Shown here piece after piece: positions 50,175 through 59,701 of a stretch of 64,000 bases of DNA. Position 1 is the stretch's first letter; every line of letters begins with the position of its first letter. The notes under the pieces are model-generated. The model worked only from the letters and a program-made list of their open reading frames with translations, was not told the origin of the DNA and searched no databases. The position numbers were made by a program, and so were the translations under genes. The stretch comes from Flavobacterium salmonis (GTDB taxonomy: Bacteria > Bacteroidota > Bacteroidia > Flavobacteriales > Flavobacteriaceae), in the NCBI RefSeq assembly GCF_903819435.1, contig NZ_CAIJDP010000046.1:1-64000 (forward strand), given 5' to 3'.

Positions 50175-51602
50175 ATGACTACAATTAAAAACATACTTTT
50201 TGCTTTTTTGGTTTCAATCTTTGGATTGACACTCGCAAACGCGCAATGCACATCCGATACGAATTTCAGAAAACCGGTTACGGAAACCATCAAAAACATT
50301 GAAACCATTTTCAAAATCACAGTAATTGATGACAGAGGTTTACTAAAAGGAAAAGAACTCGATTACGCTGATTGGCGAATTGAACAAGGCAATCTGGAAG
50401 TTTCGATGGCGAATGTTTTAGTCCCTTTTGAGTTAACTTATTTCAAACAGCCAGATGGGAAATATCAAATTCGAAAATATGAAAGTCATAAAGTTTCAGT
50501 CGATAAAGGAAAAGAACGTTTGGATTATTTAACCACTTTATATTCCAATGTTGCCGACTGGGAAAAACGCAAAAAAGAAATAAAAGCCTGTATGATCACG
50601 TCATTTGGTTTGGACAAAGCACCGCCAATGCCCAAATCAAAACCAATTTTAACCCCAAAAAGGATTTATAAAGGTTACAGCGTTGAAAATATTGCGGTGG
50701 AAATTCTGCCAGGCGTTTACACAACGGGATCGATCTACAAACCCTATCCTTTGAATAAAAAATCGCCGATAATATTAACGCCGGACGGGCATTTCGGGGA
50801 CGGAAGATACCGAAAAGACGAACAATACCGTTGTGCCATAATGGCCAAAATGGGAGCAATCGTAGTGAGTTACGACTTATTTGCCTGGGGCGAATCCCTA
50901 TTGCAATTTCCCGATGAAACACACCGAAACAGTATCGCCTCAACCGTTCAGGTCTTGAGCGGAATCCGATTACTGGATTATTTAGCAACCATAAAAAATG
51001 CCGATATTTTGCGAGTGGGCGTTACTGGAGGTTCCGGCGGAGGTTCGCACACGATGTTTTTGGCCGCTTTGGATGATCGAATTACGGTTTCGGCTCCCGT
51101 GGTGATGGTTTCTTCGCATTTTTCGGGTGGTTGTCCGTGCGAGAGCGGTCGCGGAATTCACCTTTGCGGAAACGGAACCAACAATGCAGAAATTTCGGCA
51201 ATGATGGCGCCAAAACCTCAATTGATTGTGTCAGACGGAAAAGACTGGACGCTTGCAGTTCCCGAATTGGAATTCCCTTTCATCCAAAGAACTTACGAAT
51301 TATACGGCAAAAAAGATTTGGTAGAAAACGCTCATTTTGCCAAGGAAGGCCACGATTTTGGCGTTTCAAAACGTATGGCGCTGTACCCGTTTATGGCTAA
51401 ATATTTAGGTCTGGATCTGAACAAAGTGAAGAACGAAAAAGGCGAAATAGATGAATCGACCTGTGTGATTGAGCCTTACGATAAGTTATATGTTTTTGGC
51501 AACAAAGCCGAAAATCTGCCTAAAAATGCGCTGAAAGACATCAACAAATTATATGAAATGTTCGGAGAAAAAAATCTGAAAGTGTATGAAGTCAAGAAGT
51601 AA
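50175..51602 (+). CDS. Secreted alpha/beta-hydrolase esterase (acetyl- or methylesterase; CE19/CE7-like)
   Basis: A 475-residue periplasmic esterase. Signal peptide about 1-23 (LTLANAQ). The alpha/beta-hydrolase domain has PDGHFGDGRYRKDEQYRCAI, YDLFAWGESLLQFPDE, the nucleophile elbow GVTGGSGGGSHTMF (Gly-x-Ser-x-Gly) and a likely catalytic histidine in AKEGHDFGVSK. A cysteine-rich insert GGCPCESGRGIHLCGNG is notable. The overall plan resembles acetylxylan-esterase-like hydrolases and the pectin methylesterase BT1017 (CE19) of the Bacteroides RG-II system; the second comparison is from memory. It is 9 bp after GH78 and probably removes esters that block rhamnosidase or lyase action. Confidence 0.72.
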   Translation: MTTIKNILFAFLVSIFGLTLANAQCTSDTNFRKPVTETIKNIETIFKITVIDDRGLLKGKELDYADWRIEQGNLEVSMANVLVPFELTYFKQPDGKYQIRKYESHKVSVDKGKERLDYLTTLYSNVADWEKRKKEIKACMITSFGLDKAPPMPKSKPILTPKRIYKGYSVENIAVEILPGVYTTGSIYKPYPLNKKSPIILTPDGHFGDGRYRKDEQYRCAIMAKMGAIVVSYDLFAWGESLLQFPDETHRNSIASTVQVLSGIRLLDYLATIKNADILRVGVTGGSGGGSHTMFLAALDDRITVSAPVVMVSSHFSGGCPCESGRGIHLCGNGTNNAEISAMMAPKPQLIVSDGKDWTLAVPELEFPFIQRTYELYGKKDLVENAHFAKEGHDFGVSKRMALYPFMAKYLGLDLNKVKNEKGEIDESTCVIEPYDKLYVFGNKAENLPKNALKDINKLYEMFGEKNLKVYEVKK

Positions 51603-51608
51603 TAGTTG

Positions 51609-51728
51609 GGCGTGACCCAATTTGAAAAACGGGGCAACTCTCGAAACCGCATAGTCGCCCCCTTTCTCAAATCGGGTCGGGCTATCCGCGCTACTTCGGT
51701 AGCCAGCTTCTATCCCTCACGCACTCTC
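51609..51728 (+). repeat. GGGCGTGACCC repeat, left copy flanking GH95
   Basis: Begins GGGCGTGACCC, contains GGGTCGGGCTATCCGCGCTA in the middle and ends TATCCCTCACGCACTC. Internal arms (CAATTTGAAAAACGGGGC and GCCCCCTTTCTCAAAT) can pair. An inverted, diverged copy is at 54490-54596 on the other side of the GH95 gene. Confidence 0.75.
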
Positions 51729-51806
51729 GTAACTGGAAAAATTTGTGATAATTTGTGAAATTTGGGGTTAAAAATAATTAGGGTTTTGCCCAAAAAGTAT
51801 AAAAAT

Positions 51807-54278
51807 ATGAAGTTTAAAAATAAAATAATTGCTTTTCTAGGACTTTCGCTATTTGTTTTACAAAACACAACAGCGCAAACGAAAAACGAACTAAAACTGT
51901 GGTACGATAAACCCGCAACCATCTGGAACGAAGCTTTGCCTTTAGGGAACGGCCGTTTGGGTGCGATGGTTTTTGGAGATCCCGCAGTGGAGCGTTTGCA
52001 ATTGAACGAAGAAACTATTTGGGCAGGTTCGCCAAACAGCAATGCACATACCAAATCAATTGAAGCTTTGCCAAAAGTGCGACAGCTGATTTTCGAAGGA
52101 AAATTTGATGAAGCACAGGCTTTGGCAACGCAGGATATTATGTCGCAAACCAATGACGGAATGCCCTACCAAACTTTTGGGAGTGCGTATATTTCGTTTC
52201 CGGGACATCAAAAATATACCAATTATTACCGTGACTTGGATATCGAAAACGCTACAGCAAAAGTAAAATACACGGTAAACGGAGTTGAATTTACCAGAGA
52301 AATATTGACTTCGTTCTCGGATCAGGTGATTGTCGTAAAATTATCGGCAAGTCAGCCGGGACAGATTACGGCGAATGTTTTTATGAACAGCCCGATTGAC
52401 AAAACCGTTCCTTCGACAGAAGGAAACCAAATTATCCTTTCGGGAGTTGGGACTAATTTCGAGAACGTAAAAGGAAAAGTGAAATTTCAGGGACGAATCG
52501 AAGCCAAAAATAAAGGCGGAGAAATTTCGGCAAGCAATGGAATCCTAATCATCAACAAAGCCGATGAGGTGACGTTGTATATTTCGATAGCGACCAATTT
52601 CAAAAATTATCAGGACATTACGGAAGACGAAGTAGCGAAAAGCAAATCATTTTTGGAAAAAGCTATTTCGAAAGATTTCGAAACCATAAAAAAAGCACAC
52701 GTAGCTTATTACCAAAAATTCTTCAACAGAGTTTCATTGGATTTAGGTTCAAACGATGCCATCAAAAAACCAACAAACGAAAGAATCCGTGATTTCAAAA
52801 AGGAATTCGATCCACAATTGGCAAGTTTGTATTTTCAATTTGGACGTTATTTATTAATTTCAAGTTCACAGCCGGGAGGTCAGCCTGCCAATTTGCAAGG
52901 AATCTGGAACGATATGGTAACTCCGCCCTGGGATTCTAAATACACTACAAACATCAACGCCGAGATGAATTATTGGCCGGCAGAAGTAACCAATCTTACC
53001 GAAATGCACGAGCCTTTTATCCAAATGGCAAAAGAATTAAGTGTTACGGGAGCAGTAACAGCCAAGACAATGTACAATGCGAACGGCTGGGTTTTGCATC
53101 ACAACACCGATATTTGGCGCGTAACCGCTCCGGTAGATTCGGCCGCGTCTGGAATGTGGATGACAGGCGGTGCTTGGGTTTCGCAGGATTTGTGGGAACG
53201 TTATTTGTACACAGGGGACATCAATTATTTAAAGGAAATTTATCCGATAATTAAAGGTTCTGCAGATTTCTTTTTGGACTTTATGATTTTGGATCCAAAT
53301 ACAGGCTATTTGGTGGTGGTGCCGTCAAGCTCTCCTGAAAATACACACGCTGGCGGAACCGGAAAATCGACTATTGCTTCGGGAACTACGATGGACAATC
53401 AGTTGGTTTTTGATTTGTTTTCGAATGTGATTAAAGCTTCGAAACTGGTTGCACCGGATGCAAATTATACGAAAAAATTAAGCGACGCTTTGGCAAAAAT
53501 GCCTCCGATGAAAATCGGAAAACACAGTCAGTTGCAGGAATGGCAGGACGATTGGGACAACCCGAAAGACAACCACCGACACGTTTCGCATTTGTACGGT
53601 TTGTTTCCGAGCAATCAGATTTCACCAATCAAAACGCCGGAATTATTCGAAGGAGCCAAACAATCCCTGATTTACAGAACGGACGAATCAACAGGCTGGT
53701 CAATGGGCTGGAAAGTGAATTTATGGGCAAGATTATTAGACGGAAATCACGCCTACAAATTAATTCAGGATCAATTACACTTGGTAACCGCTGACCAAAG
53801 AAAAGGTGGTGGAACCTACCCCAATATGCTCGATGCACACCAGCCGTTTCAGATTGACGGTAACTTTGGTTGCACCGCAGGAATTGCCGAAATGCTGATG
53901 CAGAGTCAGGAAGATGCGATTCATTTATTGCCTGCTTTGCCAACGGTCTGGAAAGACGGAAGTATCAAAGGTCTGGTAACCCGAGGTGGTTTTGTAATTG
54001 ATATGACCTGGAAAAACAATAAGGTTTCAACTTTGAAAGTGTATTCAAAAATTGGAGGAAACTGTCGATTGAAATTGGAAAATACGTTAAAAGCAGATAA
54101 AGGAGTTGTGCTTAAAAAAGCAAAATGTAAAAACCCGAATCCGTTGTTTTATGATGTTGAGGTGAAAAAGCCAATCATTTCTAAAGAAGCAAAATTGCCT
54201 AAAGTGCAATTGCCGAAGTACAATGAATATGATGTGGAAATGAAAGCGGGGCAGACTTATAGTTTTTCTGCGAATTAA
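51807..54278 (+). CDS. GH95 alpha-L-fucosidase / alpha-L-galactosidase
   Basis: An 823-residue secreted enzyme. The ATG at 51807 starts a signal peptide ending NTTAQ (24); an upstream TTG is rejected. The N-terminal beta domain shows WNEALPLGNGRLGAMVFG and LQLNEETIWAGSPNS. The (alpha/alpha)6 barrel has QPANLQGIWNDMVTPPWDSK, then YTTNINAEMNYWPAE with the active-site asparagines N382 and N384, VVPSSSPEN with probable acid E511, and TTMDNQLVFD. GH95 enzymes invert alpha-1,2-fucose, and the RG-II relative acts on alpha-L-galactose; which applies here cannot be told. The gene is bracketed by inverted copies of a GGGCGTGACCC repeat, about 3.0 kb apart. Confidence 0.9.
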   Translation: MKFKNKIIAFLGLSLFVLQNTTAQTKNELKLWYDKPATIWNEALPLGNGRLGAMVFGDPAVERLQLNEETIWAGSPNSNAHTKSIEALPKVRQLIFEGKFDEAQALATQDIMSQTNDGMPYQTFGSAYISFPGHQKYTNYYRDLDIENATAKVKYTVNGVEFTREILTSFSDQVIVVKLSASQPGQITANVFMNSPIDKTVPSTEGNQIILSGVGTNFENVKGKVKFQGRIEAKNKGGEISASNGILIINKADEVTLYISIATNFKNYQDITEDEVAKSKSFLEKAISKDFETIKKAHVAYYQKFFNRVSLDLGSNDAIKKPTNERIRDFKKEFDPQLASLYFQFGRYLLISSSQPGGQPANLQGIWNDMVTPPWDSKYTTNINAEMNYWPAEVTNLTEMHEPFIQMAKELSVTGAVTAKTMYNANGWVLHHNTDIWRVTAPVDSAASGMWMTGGAWVSQDLWERYLYTGDINYLKEIYPIIKGSADFFLDFMILDPNTGYLVVVPSSSPENTHAGGTGKSTIASGTTMDNQLVFDLFSNVIKASKLVAPDANYTKKLSDALAKMPPMKIGKHSQLQEWQDDWDNPKDNHRHVSHLYGLFPSNQISPIKTPELFEGAKQSLIYRTDESTGWSMGWKVNLWARLLDGNHAYKLIQDQLHLVTADQRKGGGTYPNMLDAHQPFQIDGNFGCTAGIAEMLMQSQEDAIHLLPALPTVWKDGSIKGLVTRGGFVIDMTWKNNKVSTLKVYSKIGGNCRLKLENTLKADKGVVLKKAKCKNPNPLFYDVEVKKPIISKEAKLPKVQLPKYNEYDVEMKAGQTYSFSAN

Positions 54279-54301
54279 GTTATTAGACATATCCCATCTT
54301 G

Positions 54302-54408
54302 TTTGTCATTCCGAGGAACGAGGAATCTCCGTTGCAGGATCGACAAAGATTGGCGATTTTGATTGTAGAGTTACTTGCGGAGATTCCTCGTTCCTCGGAA
54401 TGACAAAA
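54302..54408. repeat. Intergenic inverted-repeat element, type B
   Basis: The arms TTTGTCATTCCGAGGAACGA and TCGTTCCTCGGAATGACAAA are complementary and the stem continues through GGAATCTCC. It is related to type A by position and by the shared TTTGTCATT ends. The gap 54279-54618 holds only this and the two elements that follow. Confidence 0.85.
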
Positions 54409-54433
54409 CTGTTAGAAAAAAAATAGAAGGAAA

Positions 54434-54458
54434 TCTACAAGTTTTGAAAACCTGTAAG
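54434..54458. repeat. Weak hairpin CTACAAGTTTT / AAAACCTGTAA
   Basis: An imperfect member of the AGACCTACCAGG hairpin family, lying between the type B element and the GGGTCACGCCC repeat. Confidence 0.4.
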
Positions 54459-54489
54459 AAGTAGAAATAAAATAAACGTGATTGTTATC

Positions 54490-54596
54490 CGCGTGAGTGA
54501 TGGCAGTGGAGCTCTTTTTTTGAGAGGCTTTTTTGCCTATCAAAAAAAAGCGGGAACGTACAGCACGACCCGAAGTTTTTACGGAGGGTCACGCCC
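54490..54596 (-). repeat. GGGCGTGACCC repeat, right copy flanking GH95 (inverted)
   Basis: Ends in GGGTCACGCCC, the exact inverse of the start of the copy at 51609. Read on the minus strand it goes GGGCGTGACCC, then CGGGTCGTGCTGT, then CCATCACTCACGCGG, the same order as the left copy with diverged middle sequence. An internal inverted repeat (TTGAGAGGC with GCCTATCAA) is also present. Confidence 0.7.
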
Positions 54597-54618
54597 AAAA
54601 AATTAAAATAATTTGAAT

Positions 54619-56187
54619 ATGTTACATCAATTAAAATACAAAATAATTGCTTTTGCGATTCTGATTTCGGCTTTGAACAGCGGTTGTAAATCGGGTGCGG
54701 GGCATTCTAAAAAAGGAACTTCTGTTGTTTTGAAAGCGGATAATTTTAAGCATTATGTGGATTATTTCAACACGATGGAGGATGAGAATCTGAAATTTGC
54801 GATTCCGAATGACAGTGCTTGGACTTGGATGGAAAAGAATGTTCCGTTGTTTGAATGTCCACAGCAAAATTTTGAGGAGATTTATTATTATCGTTGGTGG
54901 ACGGCTCGAAAACACATCAAGAAAACGCCACTTGGTTTCGGAATTACTGAGTTTTTAGTAGATCGTTCGTATGCCGATAAATACAATTTGATTGCTTGTG
55001 CAGTGGGGCATCATATTAATGAATTCCGTTGGGTGCACGATCCGCAGTACATTGAGCAGGATGTCAAAATTTGGTACCGTGGCAATGAAGGAAAACCGAT
55101 GAACAAATTGTATAAATTCAGCAGTTGGACGGCTGATGCGCTGTACAATCGGTATTTGGTGAATAAAGATGAAAAATTCTTATTGGATATGTACCCGGAT
55201 ATGGTTGCGGATTATGCGGTTTGGGAAAAAGACCGTCAGCGCAAAGATGGTTTGTTTTGGCAACACGATGTAAAAGACGGAATGGAAGAATCGTTGAGTG
55301 GTGGGCGAAAAGTACAAAATGCAAGACCGACGATTAACAGTTATATGTTTGGAAATGCCGTGGCGATTTCGAAAATGGCATCGATGAAAGGTGACAAAGA
55401 AGTGGAGGCTAAATTTAAAGCCAAAGCTGATGTTTTGCAACAATTGGTAGAAACCAAATTATGGAATGCGAAAAGTGAATTCTTTGAAACGTTTACCGAG
55501 AAAGATACTTTGGCGCAGGTTCGGGAAGCGATTGGATTTATTCCGTGGTATTTTAATCTGCCACAAAAAGACAAAGGTTTTGAAAAAGCCTGGGAACAGA
55601 TTAAGGATGAAAAAGGGTTTTCGGCACCTTTTGGTTTAACAACGGCGGAGCGCAGAAGTCCGCGTTTTAGAACTCACGGAACCGGAACCTGCGAATGGGA
55701 TGGTGCGATTTGGCCTTTTGCGAGTTCACAGACTTTGACAGCTTTGGCAAATGTTCTGAATAATTACAATCAGACTTTCGTTGCTAAAACCGATTATTTC
55801 AAGCAAATGGATTTGTATGTGCAGTCGCAATATTATCGTGGTAAGCCATACATTGGGGAATATCTGGATGAAACGACAGGTTATTGGTTGATGGGTGACA
55901 AGGAGAGAAGCCGTTATTACAATCATTCGACTTTTAACGATTTGATGATTACGGGACTGGTGGGTTTACGTCCGAGAGCAGACGAAAAAATTGAAGTAAA
56001 TCCGTTGATTCCACAGGAAAAATGGGATTGGTTTTGTCTGGATAATGTGTTGTATCACGGGAATATCATTACGATTCTTTGGGATAAAACTGGAGAGAAA
56101 TACGGTAAAGGAAAAGGATTTCGAATTTTTAAAAACGGAAAAGAGATTGGGGTTTCGGAAAAATTGGAGAAATTAGTTGCTAATTAA
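54619..56187 (+). CDS. Lipoprotein MGH1-like (alpha/alpha)6 glycoside hydrolase
   Basis: A 522-residue lipoprotein; the ATG at 54619 gives a signal ending ALNSGC with lipidated C23, followed by KSGAGHSKK, which has no surface-export signal. The rest is an (alpha/alpha)6 barrel of the MGH1/trehalase/GH63-like superfamily: EEIYYYRWWTARKHI, EFRWVHDPQYIEQDVKIW, FWQHDVKDGMEESLSGG, RPTINSYMFGNAVAIS, AFGLTTAERRSPRF-like segment (APFGLTTAERRSPRF), and GTCEWDGAIWPFASSQTL. Candidate acids are the Asp of WHDVKDGME and the Glu of CEWDGAIW. Specificity is unknown. It follows the repeat block after GH95 and precedes a non-secreted hypothetical protein. It is a good candidate for an uncharacterised side-chain exo-glycosidase. 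Confidence 0.68.
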   Translation: MLHQLKYKIIAFAILISALNSGCKSGAGHSKKGTSVVLKADNFKHYVDYFNTMEDENLKFAIPNDSAWTWMEKNVPLFECPQQNFEEIYYYRWWTARKHIKKTPLGFGITEFLVDRSYADKYNLIACAVGHHINEFRWVHDPQYIEQDVKIWYRGNEGKPMNKLYKFSSWTADALYNRYLVNKDEKFLLDMYPDMVADYAVWEKDRQRKDGLFWQHDVKDGMEESLSGGRKVQNARPTINSYMFGNAVAISKMASMKGDKEVEAKFKAKADVLQQLVETKLWNAKSEFFETFTEKDTLAQVREAIGFIPWYFNLPQKDKGFEKAWEQIKDEKGFSAPFGLTTAERRSPRFRTHGTGTCEWDGAIWPFASSQTLTALANVLNNYNQTFVAKTDYFKQMDLYVQSQYYRGKPYIGEYLDETTGYWLMGDKERSRYYNHSTFNDLMITGLVGLRPRADEKIEVNPLIPQEKWDWFCLDNVLYHGNIITILWDKTGEKYGKGKGFRIFKNGKEIGVSEKLEKLVAN

Positions 56188-56226
56188 TGTAACTTAAAAA
56201 AAATCCAAATAATTAAAACATTTAAA

Positions 56227-56829
56227 ATGGTATTAGACAGTATAATGGGCTACGAAGAATATTCTAATCTTGACTTTGAAGCATCAGAAAAAATAGAAGT
56301 AGAGACGGAAAAATTATGCAGGGATAATATTGAGGAATTGAAACGCTATTGTGTGGATAAACTGTTTTCTGAAACCGATAAGATTAATCTTATTTATTAT
56401 TCTTTGTCTGAATGTGAAAACTATAGTTTTTGGACTGATTTCTTAACCAAAGAATTTGCAAGGGTTTTTGAAATTGCGATCACTCACGATAAAATGAACC
56501 AGCTTTATCCGCTTTTGGAGAATATTACAGTTGATGAAACTGATTCGTTAGACGCAGAGAAAGTCAGAGAAATGCTGGTTAAAGAATTAGATAATCAAAA
56601 ACTGGAAATTCGCTTTAATTCTTTAGCATTATTAGATTATTGGTTGGATTTTAATGGAGTAGGCATTCAACAGTCTGTTATTTCAAAATTAAGAGAAAAG
56701 ACAAAAGATACCAATTGGAAAATTCGCTGGAACGCACATAAAATATTAACTGACAGGAAGATTCAAGTTAAAGATTTAAGCTTAATGGATAAAATCAGAG
56801 GAAGGTATGGTAGTACTTACTCTCTGTAA
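56227..56829 (+). CDS. Hypothetical cytoplasmic protein, HEAT-like helices
   Basis: A 200-residue protein without signal peptide or membrane segment. It is acidic in its first half (EASEKIEVETEKLCRDNIEE). Its second half reads like two HEAT-type helical repeats (KLEIRFNSLALLDYWLDFNG, REKTKDTNWKIRWNAHKILT). I do not recognise a family. It starts 39 bp after the MGH1-like gene stop and is followed by GH78 after 62 bp, so it is probably co-transcribed with secreted pectin enzymes although it is itself cytoplasmic. It may be an immunity-like or regulatory protein, or simply a passenger gene. ATG at 56227 is the only good start. Confidence 0.6.
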   Translation: MVLDSIMGYEEYSNLDFEASEKIEVETEKLCRDNIEELKRYCVDKLFSETDKINLIYYSLSECENYSFWTDFLTKEFARVFEIAITHDKMNQLYPLLENITVDETDSLDAEKVREMLVKELDNQKLEIRFNSLALLDYWLDFNGVGIQQSVISKLREKTKDTNWKIRWNAHKILTDRKIQVKDLSLMDKIRGRYGSTYSL

Positions 56830-56891
56830 AAAATAATAGTTTTAATTAGATTGATTTCTAAATCAATTCTAAAACACATAAAAACAAAACA

Positions 56892-59645
56892 ATGAAAAAG
56901 TTTTTTTTACATCTTACATTCATCATTATAACGTTGATTTCACTTTCGGCGAAAGCCCAAAACAAAATCAGCGTAACCAATCTGCAATGCGAAATGCTGA
57001 ACAATCCGGAAGGAATCGATGTCGTTCAGCCCCGTTTGAGCTGGCAGATAAAGTCGGAGGTGAATGATGTGAAACAAACGGCGTATCAAATTATGGTCGC
57101 TTCAACTTTAGAAAATCTGAACTCGAACAAAGCCGATTTGTGGGATAGCGGAAAAGTAACAAGCAACGAATCGGTTAATATTATCTACAACGGAAAAAAG
57201 TTGGGAGACCGACAAAATGCATTTTGGAAAGTAACTGTTTTTACGAATAAAGGCGAAATCAAATCGGCTGTAACTGCCCATTTCAGCATCGGGATTTTAA
57301 CGTATGCGGATTGGAAATCTACACGCTGGATTGGCTATGAAAAATTATCGAAAGATGATAGCGTTTCCCAATATTCGAGATTGTCTGCTCGTTATTTGCG
57401 AAAAGAAATCAACTTGAAAAAACAAGTCAAAAGCGCCAAGGTTTATATTATGGGGATGGGATTGTATGAGTTGTACATCAATGGAAATAAAATTGGCGAT
57501 CAGGTTTTGGCTCCCGTTCCGACGGATTACACCAAAAACGTAAAATACAATGTTTTTGATGTGACTTCGCAATTGAAAGAAGGCAAAAATATGCTCGGAA
57601 CGATTTTAGGAAACGGACGTTTTTTTGCGATGCGTCAGGATTACAAACCGTATAAAATCAAGTCATTTGGTTTTCCGAAAATGGCTTTGCAGTTGTTTGT
57701 CGAATATACCGATGGAACCAAAGACATCATCCGGACAGACGATACCTGGAAATTAACGACCGACGGACCAATTTTGTCCAACAACGAATACGACGGTGAA
57801 GAATATGATGCCCGCAAGGAAATGAAAGGCTGGGCTACCACCAATTTTGATGATGCAACCTGGGTAAATGCCAGATATGTTCAGGAACCGGGTGGTTTTT
57901 ACGAAGCACAGATGACGCCGGGTATGAAAATAATGGGCGAGGTAAAACCAATTTCGATCAAAGCGACTGCCAAAGGAACTTATATTTTGGATATGGGTCA
58001 GAATATGGTGGGCTGGTTGCAACTGAAAGTAAAAGGAAAAAGCGGTGACCAAATCACAATGAAATTTGCCGAATCTTTGCAGGCTGATGGATTGCTATAC
58101 ATTGCCAATTTGCGTGATGCCAAAACTACTGATGTTTATACGTTGAAAGGCGAAGGAGAAGAAACTTGGGAACCCCGTTTTATATTTCACGGATTTAGAT
58201 TTGTGGAAATTTCAGGTTTTCCAACCAAACCAACTTTGGATAATTTCATCGGAAAAGTGGTTTATGATGATATTAAAACGACGGGAACTTTTGAATCTTC
58301 GGATGCAACGATGAACCAAATTTTCAAAAATGCCTGGTGGGGAATCAGCGGAAATTATAAAGGAATGCCAATCGACTGTCCACAGCGAAACGAGCGTCAG
58401 CCTTGGTTGGGAGACCGCACTACAGGTGCTTATGGCGAAAGTTTTTTATTCGATAACCAAACTTTGTATGCCAAATGGTTGGACGATATTAAATATTCTC
58501 AAACCCAAGATGGAGGATTGCCAGATGTAGCGCCGGCATTTTGGCGTTATTACGGTGATAATGTGACCTGGCCGGGAACGTATATCACGGTGGGTGATAT
58601 GCTGTACCAACAATTTGGCGATGCAGAAGTGATTAAAAAACAATATCCGTCTATGAAAAAATGGATGGTGTATATGGAAGAAAATTATCTTCAAAATGAT
58701 TTAATGGACAAGGACAAATATGGTGATTGGTGTGTTCCACCGGAATCATTAGAGTTGATTCGTTCCAAAGATCCTGCCCGTTTGACAGATGGACAATTGC
58801 TGTCGAGTGCGTTTTATTATCAGCTTTTGGGCATAATGAAAAAGTTTGCCAAAATCGCCAATGCCGATGCCGATATTGCTCATTATGATGATTTGACAAC
58901 AAGAATCAAAAAAGCATTCAATGCCAAATTTTTGAATACCGAAAAAAACTATTATGCCAATAATACGGTAACGGCAAATGTATTGCCTTTGGCTTTCGGG
59001 ATGGTTCCTGAAAATCTAATAGACAAAGTTTTTCAGAATATGATTCACGAAGTTGAGGTAACTAAAAATGGTCATATCAGCACAGGCGTAATCGGAACGC
59101 AATTTTTGATGCGAACTTTGACAAATTTTGGAAGAGGAGATTTGGCATATAAACTGGCTTCCAACAAAACCTATCCAAGTTGGGGATATATGGTCGAAAA
59201 CGGTGCCACTACCATTTGGGAATTATGGAACGGAAATACTGCAGATCCCACAATGAATTCACAAAATCACGTAATGCTTTTGGGCGATTTACTGATTTGG
59301 TATTACGAAAATATGGCAGGAATCAAGAGCAATCCTGAAACTCCGGGTTTCAAACAAATCATTATGAAACCGGATTTCAATGCGGGACTGACTTTTGTAA
59401 ATGCCTCTTACGAATCCAGTTACGGATTGATTAAAAGCGACTGGAAGAAAACCAAAAATACTTTAGAATGGAAAATTACCATTCCCGCCAATTCATCGGC
59501 TGTGGTTTATTTGCCAACAGCGAATGCTTCATCGGTAATGGTAAACAGGCAAAAACTGGCTCAATTTTCATCTTCTTATAAAACAGAAAATAATAACATA
59601 GTTCTCACTTTAGAATCGGGGTCTTATGTTTTGAATGTGAAGTAA
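56892..59645 (+). CDS. GH78 alpha-L-rhamnosidase (second complete copy)
   Basis: A 917-residue secreted enzyme with the same domain order as the GH78 at 47421. Signal peptide about 1-22 (SAKAQ), FnIII-like domain (QPRLSWQIKSEVNDVKQTAY), CBM67-like sandwich (GMGLYELYINGNKIGDQVLA), catalytic barrel and C-terminal domain. The catalytic motifs are classical: IDCPQRNERQPWLGD with acid E501 and D508, and NGATTIWELWNG with base E777. In contrast to the protein at 4320, nothing is missing. The insert YGDWCVPPESLELIRSKDP (610-628) is close to that of known pectin-active GH78 enzymes. It probably releases rhamnose from a different linkage than the first copy. A Bro-N gene follows after 56 bp. Confidence 0.92.
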   Translation: MKKFFLHLTFIIITLISLSAKAQNKISVTNLQCEMLNNPEGIDVVQPRLSWQIKSEVNDVKQTAYQIMVASTLENLNSNKADLWDSGKVTSNESVNIIYNGKKLGDRQNAFWKVTVFTNKGEIKSAVTAHFSIGILTYADWKSTRWIGYEKLSKDDSVSQYSRLSARYLRKEINLKKQVKSAKVYIMGMGLYELYINGNKIGDQVLAPVPTDYTKNVKYNVFDVTSQLKEGKNMLGTILGNGRFFAMRQDYKPYKIKSFGFPKMALQLFVEYTDGTKDIIRTDDTWKLTTDGPILSNNEYDGEEYDARKEMKGWATTNFDDATWVNARYVQEPGGFYEAQMTPGMKIMGEVKPISIKATAKGTYILDMGQNMVGWLQLKVKGKSGDQITMKFAESLQADGLLYIANLRDAKTTDVYTLKGEGEETWEPRFIFHGFRFVEISGFPTKPTLDNFIGKVVYDDIKTTGTFESSDATMNQIFKNAWWGISGNYKGMPIDCPQRNERQPWLGDRTTGAYGESFLFDNQTLYAKWLDDIKYSQTQDGGLPDVAPAFWRYYGDNVTWPGTYITVGDMLYQQFGDAEVIKKQYPSMKKWMVYMEENYLQNDLMDKDKYGDWCVPPESLELIRSKDPARLTDGQLLSSAFYYQLLGIMKKFAKIANADADIAHYDDLTTRIKKAFNAKFLNTEKNYYANNTVTANVLPLAFGMVPENLIDKVFQNMIHEVEVTKNGHISTGVIGTQFLMRTLTNFGRGDLAYKLASNKTYPSWGYMVENGATTIWELWNGNTADPTMNSQNHVMLLGDLLIWYYENMAGIKSNPETPGFKQIIMKPDFNAGLTFVNASYESSYGLIKSDWKKTKNTLEWKITIPANSSAVVYLPTANASSVMVNRQKLAQFSSSYKTENNNIVLTLESGSYVLNVK

Positions 59646-59701
59646 AATAAATTAAGAAGGTTTTTCGTATTATTGCGTGAATTAGTTAAAAAAAGTAATT
59701 T

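Noticed and set aside
51710..52153. 147-residue minus-strand frame over the start of GH95
   Set aside because: It lies antisense to a clear GH95 N-terminal domain and shows no family motif; the plus-strand protein explains the sequence.
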